Source: an uncultured Clostridium sp. (GTDB taxonomy: Bacteria > Bacillota > Clostridia > Clostridiales > Clostridiaceae). From it: a DNA stretch of 6,308 bases. How positions within the stretch are numbered: position 1 is the stretch's first letter; each line of letters begins with the position of its first letter. Of this stretch, positions 1 through 6,308 are shown piece after piece. The notes under the pieces were generated by a model, which saw only the letters and a program-made list of their open reading frames with translations, was not told the origin of the DNA and made no database searches. The position numbers were made by a program, and so were the translations under genes. The stretch spans positions 1-6,308 of the forward strand of contig CAMNZV010000105.1 in assembly GCA_946575275.1 (NCBI GenBank), in the 5' to 3' direction.

Positions 1-2
1 CA

Positions 3-27
3 TCTCCCACCTGTAAAGGATGGGAGA
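3..27. other. Second inverted repeat/hairpin at window edge
   Basis: TCTCCCA (3-9) is perfectly complementary to TGGGAGA (21-27). Inside, CCT (10-12) pairs with AGG (17-19) around a GTAA loop, leaving one bulged A at 20. The stem is stable and GC-rich for this genome. On the plus strand no strong U-tract follows. On the minus strand the sequence after the stem lies outside the window. It could be a second terminator, one belonging to a convergent neighbour, or a copy of a dispersed repeat. The role is unassigned. Confidence 0.5.
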
Positions 28-40
28 ATTACATATAGTT

Positions 41-82
41 TAACTTAAAAGCAGAGTCCAGAAATTACTTCTGTACTCTGCT
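41..82 (-). terminator. Intrinsic terminator of the gltBD operon
   Basis: Twelve bases after the gltD stop, the minus strand folds into a hairpin. The outer stem pairs 51-57 with 75-81 (GCAGAGT/ACTCTGC on the plus strand), extended by an A-T pair at 50/82. After a single mismatch (58/74) an inner 5-bp stem pairs 59-63 with 69-73 around a 5-base loop. In the minus-strand transcript the stem is followed by TTTTAAGTT, a short U-rich tract. The plus-strand reading lacks a comparable U-tract, so it appears to act on gltBD. Confidence 0.85.
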
Positions 83-94
83 AAAATAATCTAA

Positions 95-1582
95 TTAATC
101 TAAATTAGTATATCCCATTAAACTTTTATCTACAGCTTTTGCTACTTCTCGGCCCTCATTAATTGCAAATACAACTAAAGATTGACCTCTGTGCATATCA
201 CCTGCAACATATACCTTGTTAATTGATGTTTCATATTGACTTGCCTTAGTTACAACATTAGTCCTCTGATCTACCTCAACCCCAAAAGCCTTTACAACAT
301 ATTCTTCACTACCTAAAAAACCTGCTGCAATTAATACTAAATCAGCATCTAATTCATATTCAGACCCTGCAACTTCAACCATTTGCATTCTGCCTGTTTT
401 TTCATCTTTCTTAGATTCTAATTTAACAAGTTTAACCTTTGAAATTTCCCCCTTATCATTTGCAATAAATTCTTTTACTGTTGTTTGATATATTCTTGGA
501 TCGTGTCCATATACAGCAATTGCTTCCTCTTGACCATAATCTGTCTTGCAAACTTTTGGCCATTCAGGCCATGGATTTGAATTAGAACGTCTATCTGGAA
601 GTTTTGGCATCATTTCAAGTTGAGTTACTGATAATGCACCATGTCTAATTGATGTACCAACACAATCATTACCTGTATCTCCACCACCAATTACAATTAC
701 ATTTTTCCCTTTAGCTGATATATATTCTCCATCTTTCAAGTTTGAATTTAAAAGACTTTTAGTGGTTGCCTTTAGAAAATCTACTGCAAAATATATTCCT
801 TTAGATTCTCTTCCTTTAGCTTTTATGTCTCTTGGATTTGATGCTCCACAAGCTAAAATTACACTATCAAACTCCTTTAATAATTTGCTTGATTTGTAAT
901 TTGCACCAATATTACATCCAGTTTCAAACTTAACTCCTTCTTCTTCCATTATATTTACTTTTCTATCAATGAATCTCTTTTCAAGTTTCATGTTAGGTAT
1001 TCCATACATAAGAAGCCCACCTACTCGGTCTTCTCTTTCAAATACAGTAACATCATGACCTCTTTTGTTTAATTGATCAGCTGCTGCAAGTCCTGCAGGT
1101 CCTGAACCAACGATAGCAATTTTCTTTCCTGTTCTTACCTTTGGCGGATTAGCTTTAATTAGTCCACTTTCATAAGCATTTTCAATTATACTTAATTCAT
1201 TTTCTTTTATATTTACTGAATCTCCATTTAATCCACAGGTACATCCAGCTTCGCAAGGTGCTGGACATACTCTTCCTGTAAATTCCGGAAAATTATTTGT
1301 TTTTGCTAATCTTTCATAAGCCTGTTTCCAATTACCTGTGAATATTAAATCATTCCATTCTGGTATTAAGTTGTGAATTGGACAACCTGTCACCGCACCA
1401 TTTAACATAATACCGGATTGACAAAATGGCACTCCACAATCCATACAACGTGCCCCTTGGATTTGTTGCTTTTCCTTAGGCAATAGGGTATGGAATTCAT
1501 TAAAGTCTTTTATTCTTGTATTAGCCTTTGTAGATTTACTTACTAAACGTTCAAAGTCTAAAAAGCCTGTTGGTTTTCCCAT
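95..1582 (-). CDS. gltD: Glutamate synthase (NADPH) small subunit
   Basis: This is the small (beta) subunit of glutamate synthase. It oxidises NADPH and feeds electrons through FAD and iron-sulfur clusters to the FMN of the large subunit. The predicted protein has 495 residues, normal for the family. The N-terminal Fe-S domain has Cys46, Cys49, Cys54 and Cys67, then Cys106, Cys110 and Cys114 in CPAPCEAGC. Between the two groups lie NLIPEWNDL and TNNFPEFTGR, both strongly conserved in GltD. The FAD Rossmann motif is GSGPAG (159-164), the NADPH-binding motif is GGGDTG (299-304), and the C-terminal FAD contact is AGDMHRGQSLVV (460-471). The start at 1582 is preceded by GAGGGG six bases away. An in-frame ATG at 1618 would add 12 residues and overlap gltB, and is less likely. 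It lies 16 bases after gltB, so the two are probably cotranscribed, and a terminator follows. Cys116, next to the second cysteine group, is an extra cysteine. The protein belongs to the wider family of NADPH-dependent GltD-like oxidoreductases, but adjacency to gltB settles the role. Confidence 0.98.
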   Translation of the reverse strand: MGKPTGFLDFERLVSKSTKANTRIKDFNEFHTLLPKEKQQIQGARCMDCGVPFCQSGIMLNGAVTGCPIHNLIPEWNDLIFTGNWKQAYERLAKTNNFPEFTGRVCPAPCEAGCTCGLNGDSVNIKENELSIIENAYESGLIKANPPKVRTGKKIAIVGSGPAGLAAADQLNKRGHDVTVFEREDRVGGLLMYGIPNMKLEKRFIDRKVNIMEEEGVKFETGCNIGANYKSSKLLKEFDSVILACGASNPRDIKAKGRESKGIYFAVDFLKATTKSLLNSNLKDGEYISAKGKNVIVIGGGDTGNDCVGTSIRHGALSVTQLEMMPKLPDRRSNSNPWPEWPKVCKTDYGQEEAIAVYGHDPRIYQTTVKEFIANDKGEISKVKLVKLESKKDEKTGRMQMVEVAGSEYELDADLVLIAAGFLGSEEYVVKAFGVEVDQRTNVVTKASQYETSINKVYVAGDMHRGQSLVVFAINEGREVAKAVDKSLMGYTNLD

Positions 1583-1598
1583 TATCTTCCCCTCTTTC
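1583..1598 (-). promoter_or_regulatory. gltB-gltD spacer with gltD ribosome binding site
   Basis: The whole 16-base spacer on the minus strand reads GAAAGAGGGGAAGATA. It contains a purine-rich Shine-Dalgarno sequence (AGAGGGG, 1589-1595) six bases before the gltD ATG at 1582. There is no room for a separate promoter or terminator, so gltD is expected to be translated from the gltB transcript. This site decides the gltD start: the upstream in-frame ATG at 1618 lies inside gltB. Confidence 0.8.
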
Positions 1599-4500
1599 CT
1601 AACCTCTTGTATTAGCATAAAATGCTTCTATTTGTGCTTGTTCACTGCTTAGTCCCTTTTCTTCCATTTGAACTATTGCATTTAACATACGTTTATAATC
1701 ATGTGGTATAACTTTCTTAAATCTTGGTAAATATTCACCAAAGTTCTCTAAAATCATCTTACCCTTTTTAGAGTTTGTAACCTTAACATGTTCTTCAATT
1801 AATTCTTTTAATTCTAAAACATCATATTTAGAAGTTACAGCTTCAGATGATACTAATTGTTTGTTTAATTTTAAATATAGGTGGCTATCTTCATCAAGAA
1901 CGTAAGCTATTCCACCACTCATTCCTGCTGCAAAGTTCTTTCCTGTATTACCTAAAATTACAACTCTACCACCTGTCATATATTCTAAACCATGTTCTCC
2001 AACACCTTCTACAACTGCTGTTGCCCCTGAATTTCTTACACAGAATCTTTCTCCAGCAACTCCATTTATAAAGGCTTTACCACTTGTTGCACCATATAAT
2101 GCAACATTACCTATAATAATATTTTCATCCTCTTTGAATTTAATTCCACTTGGTGGATAAACAATTAGTTTTCCTCCTGATAATCCCTTACCAAAATAGT
2201 CATTACTATCTCCAATAAGTTCAAGTGTTAACCCCTTTGGAATAAATGCTCCAAAACTTTGACCTCCACTACCATTACATTTTACAGTAAATGTATCATC
2301 ATCTAATGTATTGTAGTATTTTTTTGTGATTTCTGCACCAAATATTGTTCCAAGTGTTCTGTCAATATTAGTTACATTTATTTCAATAGTTTTCTTTTCT
2401 TTATTTTCAAGTGCTGTTTTAAACTTTTTAAGTAATATTTTTTCATCTACTGTTTTTTCAAGTTCAAAATCATAAACTTGTTTATTGTTATACTTAACAC
2501 TATATTCTTTTCCTGCAAAAGGATTGTTAAGTATTCTATCAAGCTCTAAAGTTTCTGAAGCCCCTACATTAACATCTCGTCTTTGTGATAAAAGATCTGT
2601 TCTTCCAACTAATTCATCAACTGTTTTAAGTCCAAGGCTTGCCATTATTTCTCTTAATTCTTGTGCTACAAATTTCATGAAGTTTATTATATACTCTGGC
2701 TTACCATTAAATCTTTTTCTAAGTTCAGGATTTTGGGTTGCAACTCCAACTGGACATGTATCTAAATTACAAACTCTCATCATTACACATCCCATTGTTA
2801 CAAGTGGTGCTGTGGCAAAACCAAATTCCTCTGCTCCAAGCATAGCTGCAACTGCAACATCTCTACCACTCATAAGCTTACCATCTGTTTCAATAACAAC
2901 TTTTGTTCTTAAATCGTTCATTATTAGTGTTTGATGTGCCTCTGCAAGTCCTAGTTCCCAAGGAAGTCCTGCATTATAAATAGAGTTTCTTGGTGCTGCA
3001 CCTGTTCCTCCATCATAACCTGAAACTAAAACAACCTGTGCTCCTGCTTTTGCAACACCTGCTGCAACTGTTCCAACTCCTGCTTCTGATACAAGCTTTA
3101 CTGAAATTCTCGCATCCTTATTTGCATTTTTACAGTCATATATTAATTGTGCTAAATCTTCAATTGAATATATATCATGATGTGGTGGTGGTGATATTAA
3201 GCTTACTCCTGGTGTTGAATGTCTTGTCTTTGCAATCCATGGATAAACTTTTCCAGCTGGCAAGTGTCCACCTTCTCCTGGTTTTGCTCCCTGTGCCATT
3301 TTAATTTGAATTTCTTTTGCACTTGTTAAATATTTTGAGGTAACTCCAAATCTACCTGAGGCAACCTGTTTAATTGCAGAACATTTATTTAAACCATCTT
3401 TTCCAATTGATAATCTATCTAAATCTTCTCCACCTTCACCAGAGTTTGACTTTCCACCTATGGTATTCATTGCAATAGCTAAAGTTTCATGTGCTTCTTT
3501 GGAAATAGATCCATATGACATAGCTCCTGTTTTAAATCTCTTTACTATTGAATCTACTGATTCAACTTCATCAATTGAAATACCTTTTTTAGGATAATTA
3601 AATTCTAATAAGCCTCTTAGATTTCCAGTTCCTAGTTCATCATTAATTAATGATGTATATTCTTTAAATAATCCATAGTCAGAATTTCTAGTTGCCATTT
3701 GTAATAAATGAATAGTTTTTGGATTATATAAATGTTCTTCTTTTTCACTTCTTAATTTATGACTTCCTGTGCTTTCAAGTTTTAAGTTCACGTTTAATCC
3801 CATTGGATCAAATGCTTTTGAATGAAGATAATTAACTTGATCTGCTATATCATTTAATGAAATACCTTCTATTCTGCTTACTGTGTTTGTAAAGTATTTA
3901 TTAATTACAGTAGAGTTTATACCAATAGCCTCAAATATTTGAGAACCTTGATATGATTGTATAGTTGAAATACCCATTTTTGATGCAATTTTAACTATAC
4001 CACTTAAAATTGCCTTGTTATAATCGTTAACTGCTGCATAATAATCCTTATCTAAGCTGTTATTATCAATAAGCTGTTTTATGCTTTCTTGTGCTAAATA
4101 TGGGTTAATGGCACATGCTCCATATCCAAGTAAGGTCGCAAAATGATGTACTTCCCTTGGTTCTCCACTTTCAAGAATCATTGCTACAGATGTTCTCTTT
4201 TTAGTTTTAACTAAATGCTGTTGAAGTGCTGATACTGCAAGTAATGATGGTATTGCTACATGGTTTTCATCAACTCCACGATCTGATAAAATTAAAATGT
4301 TTGCTCCATCTGTATATGCTCTATCTGTTTCTAAAAATAAATGATCTATTGCACGTTCAAGAGATGTATTCTTATAATAAGTAATTGGAATAACCTTAAC
4401 TTTAAAGCCTTCAACCTTCATATTTTTAATTTTTATTAAATCTGTACTAGTAAGTATAGGATTTTTTACTTTTAAAATCTTACAATTTTCTGCTTTTTCC

Positions 4501-6194
4501 TCTAGTAAGTTTCCATCATTACCAATATATACTGAAGTAGATGTTACTATATCCTCACGAATAGCATCTATAGGTGGATTGGTAACTTGTGCAAATAATT
4601 GTTTGAAATAGTTAAATAGTGGCTGATGCATCTTTGAAAGAACTGGAAGTGGACTATCAACTCCCATTGCTGCAATTGCCTCTGAACCATTTTTAGCCAT
4701 TGGAAGTATTGCAGTTTTATAGTCTTCATAAGTATATCCAAAGGATTTTAATAGTTTTGCTCTTTCTTCATCAGAATATTCATATACTTTTTGATTTGGT
4801 ATCTTTAAATTTTTAAGTTTAATTAAATTGCTATCAAGCCATTCCCCATAAGGTTTGCTCTTTGCATAATGTCTTTTAAGAGTTTCATCCCCTATAAGTT
4901 CACCTTTTACAGTATCAACTAGTAGCATTTTACCTGGTCTTAATCTATCTTTTACCACTATATTTTCTGCTGGAATATCAAGAACTCCAACCTCAGATGA
5001 AAGTATTAAATAATCATCATTTGTAATGTAATAACGAGAAGGTCTAAGTCCATTTCTATCAAGTATAGCTCCCATTACATCTCCATCACTAAATAATATT
5101 GATGCAGGTCCATCCCATGGTTCCATCATAGTTGCATAATATTGATAGAAGTCTTTTTTAGATTTACTTATGCTATCGTCCTTTTCCCATGGTTCTGGTA
5201 TTGTAATCATAACAGCAAGTGGCAATTCCATCCCACTCATAACTAGAAATTCTAAAGAATTGTCAAGCATAGCTGAATCTGATCCTTCTTGATTAACAAC
5301 TGGAATAACCTTGTGCATTTCACCTTCTAAATATTTAGATGACATATTTTCTTCACGTGCAAGCATTTTATCAACATTCCCACGAATGGTATTAATTTCA
5401 CCATTATGTACCATAAATCTGTTTGGATGTGCTCTTTGCCAACTTGGGTTAGTGTTAGTACTAAAACGTGAATGAACCATTGCTATTGCAGATTCATAGG
5501 CTGGATTTTGTAAATCCCTAAAGAATAAACGTAATTGTCCAACTAAGAACATTCCTTTATATACAATAGTTCTACTTGATAATGAAACAACATATGTGTC
5601 ATCGTTACTTTGTTCAAAAACTCTACGTGCTACATATAATTTTCTATCAAAATCTAATCCTTTTTTAACATCATTAGGTCTTTTAATAAAAGCTTGCATT
5701 ATACATGGCATACAATCCAATGCTTTTTTCCCTAATACATCTGGCACTGTTGGAACTTCTCTCCATCCTAAAAATTCAAGACCTTCTTTTTCAACAATGA
5801 TTTCAAACATTTTTTTAGCTTGATTTCTTTTAGGTTCATCCTGTGGAAAAAAGAACATTCCTATTCCATAATCCCTATCTTGGCCCAAAAAAATACCGAG
5901 TGGTTTAACTGCTTGAGAAAAAAAGTTGTGCGAAATCTGTAAAAGAATTCCTACTCCATCTCCAGTTTTACCCTCGGCGTCTTTGCCAGCTCTATGTTCT
6001 AAATTTTCAACTATCTTAAGTGCATTTGCTACGGTATCATGAGTTTTTAGACCTTTTATATTTACTATAGCCCCAATACCACAATTATCATGCTCAAATT
6101 TCGGATTGTACATTCCACAAGCCCCATTGCTTGTATTAGTAGGATTGTACATTCCATTTGCATTACTGCTTACAATGTTTTTTAAATCCTTCAT
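1599..6194 (-). CDS. gltB: Glutamate synthase (NADPH) large subunit
   Basis: This is the large (alpha) subunit of glutamate synthase. It hydrolyses glutamine and uses the ammonia to convert 2-oxoglutarate to glutamate in the cytoplasm. The 1531-residue length is normal for the family. Domains in order are a class II amidotransferase (about 38-425), a central domain (about 470-760), an FMN synthase domain (about 815-1200) and a C-terminal GXGXG beta-helix (about 1270-1450). Cys38, in HDNCGIG, is the expected N-terminal nucleophile after propeptide removal. HNGEINT (near 260), EGSDSAMLD (near 300) and DRNGLRPSRYY (near 374) complete the glutaminase site. The synthase domain shows TGAMSYGSISKEAHE (near 888), SNSGEGGED (near 910), KPGEGG (971-976) and SGYDGGTG (1058-1065). 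Cys1136, Cys1142 and Cys1147 (C-x5-C-x4-C) match the 3Fe-4S ligands. I start at the ATG at 6194, which lies 9 bases after the ribosome binding site. An in-frame ATG at 6200 would add Met-Cys. It is first in the operon with gltD. The propeptide looks internally duplicated. Bacillus calls this gene gltA. Confidence 0.98.
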   Translation of the reverse strand: MKDLKNIVSSNANGMYNPTNTSNGACGMYNPKFEHDNCGIGAIVNIKGLKTHDTVANALKIVENLEHRAGKDAEGKTGDGVGILLQISHNFFSQAVKPLGIFLGQDRDYGIGMFFFPQDEPKRNQAKKMFEIIVEKEGLEFLGWREVPTVPDVLGKKALDCMPCIMQAFIKRPNDVKKGLDFDRKLYVARRVFEQSNDDTYVVSLSSRTIVYKGMFLVGQLRLFFRDLQNPAYESAIAMVHSRFSTNTNPSWQRAHPNRFMVHNGEINTIRGNVDKMLAREENMSSKYLEGEMHKVIPVVNQEGSDSAMLDNSLEFLVMSGMELPLAVMITIPEPWEKDDSISKSKKDFYQYYATMMEPWDGPASILFSDGDVMGAILDRNGLRPSRYYITNDDYLILSSEVGVLDIPAENIVVKDRLRPGKMLLVDTVKGELIGDETLKRHYAKSKPYGEWLDSNLIKLKNLKIPNQKVYEYSDEERAKLLKSFGYTYEDYKTAILPMAKNGSEAIAAMGVDSPLPVLSKMHQPLFNYFKQLFAQVTNPPIDAIREDIVTSTSVYIGNDGNLLEEKAENCKILKVKNPILTSTDLIKIKNMKVEGFKVKVIPITYYKNTSLERAIDHLFLETDRAYTDGANILILSDRGVDENHVAIPSLLAVSALQQHLVKTKKRTSVAMILESGEPREVHHFATLLGYGACAINPYLAQESIKQLIDNNSLDKDYYAAVNDYNKAILSGIVKIASKMGISTIQSYQGSQIFEAIGINSTVINKYFTNTVSRIEGISLNDIADQVNYLHSKAFDPMGLNVNLKLESTGSHKLRSEKEEHLYNPKTIHLLQMATRNSDYGLFKEYTSLINDELGTGNLRGLLEFNYPKKGISIDEVESVDSIVKRFKTGAMSYGSISKEAHETLAIAMNTIGGKSNSGEGGEDLDRLSIGKDGLNKCSAIKQVASGRFGVTSKYLTSAKEIQIKMAQGAKPGEGGHLPAGKVYPWIAKTRHSTPGVSLISPPPHHDIYSIEDLAQLIYDCKNANKDARISVKLVSEAGVGTVAAGVAKAGAQVVLVSGYDGGTGAAPRNSIYNAGLPWELGLAEAHQTLIMNDLRTKVVIETDGKLMSGRDVAVAAMLGAEEFGFATAPLVTMGCVMMRVCNLDTCPVGVATQNPELRKRFNGKPEYIINFMKFVAQELREIMASLGLKTVDELVGRTDLLSQRRDVNVGASETLELDRILNNPFAGKEYSVKYNNKQVYDFELEKTVDEKILLKKFKTALENKEKKTIEINVTNIDRTLGTIFGAEITKKYYNTLDDDTFTVKCNGSGGQSFGAFIPKGLTLELIGDSNDYFGKGLSGGKLIVYPPSGIKFKEDENIIIGNVALYGATSGKAFINGVAGERFCVRNSGATAVVEGVGEHGLEYMTGGRVVILGNTGKNFAAGMSGGIAYVLDEDSHLYLKLNKQLVSSEAVTSKYDVLELKELIEEHVKVTNSKKGKMILENFGEYLPRFKKVIPHDYKRMLNAIVQMEEKGLSSEQAQIEAFYANTRG
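6103..6180 (-). repeat. Imperfect tandem duplication of 39 bp in gltB propeptide
   Basis: Two adjacent 39-base units (6142-6180 and 6103-6141) share an identical 15-base block, TGGAATGTACAATCC on the minus strand, exactly 39 bases (13 codons) apart. By my count the rest of the unit matches at 11 of 24 positions. At protein level the units are NIVSSNANGMYNP and TNTSNGACGMYNP, which share Ser, Ala and the full GMYNP. The second copy runs straight into KFEHDNCG, the cleavage and active-site region. The duplication keeps the frame and lengthens the propeptide to 37 residues. Confidence 0.6.
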
Positions 6195-6203
6195 ACACAT
6201 TGT

Positions 6204-6210
6204 CCTCTCT
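6204..6210 (-). promoter_or_regulatory. gltB ribosome binding site
   Basis: The minus strand reads AGAGAGG, a near match to the Shine-Dalgarno consensus. It lies 3 bases before the ATG at 6200 and 9 bases before the in-frame ATG at 6194. Bacillota genes usually have about 5-10 bases here, so the second ATG is favoured as the main start. Confidence 0.7.
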
Positions 6211-6231
6211 CATATTTTTTTTTATAGAAAT

Positions 6232-6260
6232 AATATACCCCATTTTTTTTAAGATGGAAA
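6232..6260 (-). promoter_or_regulatory. Candidate sigma-A-type promoter for gltBD
   Basis: On the minus strand a -35-like TTTCCA (6255-6260, 4 of 6 matches to TTGACA) is followed after 17 bases by a -10-like TATATT (6232-6237, 5 of 6 matches to TATAAT). Transcription would begin near A6225, giving a leader of about 25-31 bases. In DNA this AT-rich, chance -10 matches are common, so the call rests on correct spacing and position only. No clear operator for a nitrogen regulator is visible, though the window ends only 48 bases upstream of the -35 element. Confidence 0.4.
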
Positions 6261-6308
6261 TATTTTTTTATGTTTTTTATTAATAATTTAATTTATTTTT
6301 GTCTAATT

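Noticed and set aside
1379..1444. Spacing of 12 residues between Cys54 and Cys67 in GltD, compared with 3 in the E. coli protein
   Set aside because: As far as I recall, this insertion is common in Firmicutes-type small subunits, so it is a lineage feature rather than an anomaly.
1583..1618. Alternative gltD start at 1618, adding 12 residues and overlapping gltB
   Set aside because: The ATG at 1582 has a strong ribosome binding site at six bases and gives the family-typical start MGKPTGFL. The extension reads through the ribosome binding site itself and has no family-like sequence.
1847..3304. Plus-strand open frames at 1847-2071, 2485-2934 and 2990-3304
   Set aside because: They lie entirely within conserved gltB coding sequence on the other strand. 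Their translations are low-complexity (rich in Leu, His or Ser) and show no recognisable domain.
5596..5823. Plus-strand open frame antisense to the gltB amidotransferase domain
   Set aside because: It is fully antisense to conserved amidotransferase coding sequence. I see no convincing ribosome binding site or domain, so it is a shadow frame.
6111..6125. Possible internal gltB start at the ATG within the second GMYNP copy (6113), with GGGG eight bases upstream
   Set aside because: It would leave a propeptide of only about 8-9 residues. The upstream ATG has a better ribosome binding site, and the upstream codons look like genuine coding sequence continuous with the gene.
6201..6308. CodY-, TnrA- or riboswitch-like element upstream of gltB
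   Set aside because: The best CodY-like stretch matched only about half of the consensus by eye, no TnrA palindrome was found, and the predicted leader is too short for a riboswitch or T-box. The AT-rich background makes weak matches meaningless.
1..6308. A novel defence, mobile or biosynthetic system in this window
   Set aside because: Both long genes are clear, complete glutamate synthase subunits filling about 97% of the window. The remaining DNA is explained by a promoter region, a terminator and one edge hairpin.

Overview
The window holds one two-gene operon read entirely on the minus strand (right to left): the large subunit of glutamate synthase (gltB in E. coli naming, called gltA in Bacillus), followed by the small subunit (gltD; gltB in Bacillus). 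The DNA is very AT-rich, especially between genes. Codons favour A/T endings and AGA for arginine, the ribosome binding sites are purine-rich, and the proteins carry Firmicutes-type signatures. Together these point to a low-GC Bacillota, most likely a Clostridium-like anaerobe. The species cannot be named from the sequence alone.

Layout from right to left, in the direction of transcription. At 6201-6308 lies a very AT-rich upstream region with several A-tracts and one plausible sigma-A-type promoter (6232-6260). At 1599-6194 lies the large subunit, complete, with a propeptide that seems to contain a 13-codon tandem duplication. A 16-base spacer carrying a strong ribosome binding site follows, then the complete small subunit (95-1582). 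Twelve bases after its stop comes an intrinsic terminator (41-82). A second, unrelated hairpin (3-27) sits at the left edge and cannot be assigned.

The two products form the GOGAT enzyme. The small subunit oxidises NADPH on FAD and passes electrons through its iron-sulfur clusters. The large subunit frees ammonia from glutamine in its N-terminal amidotransferase domain and channels it to the FMN/3Fe-4S synthase domain. There 2-oxoglutarate is aminated and reduced, giving two glutamates in total. With glutamine synthetase, which is not in this window, this is the main high-affinity ammonium assimilation route.

Both genes look intact and all expected catalytic motifs are present. I see no mobile element, CRISPR array, RNA gene or novel system. 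The observations worth a second look are small-scale: the duplicated propeptide segment, the two closely spaced start codons of the large subunit, the A-tract promoter region, the extra hairpin at the edge, and an additional cysteine in the small subunit's iron-sulfur region.
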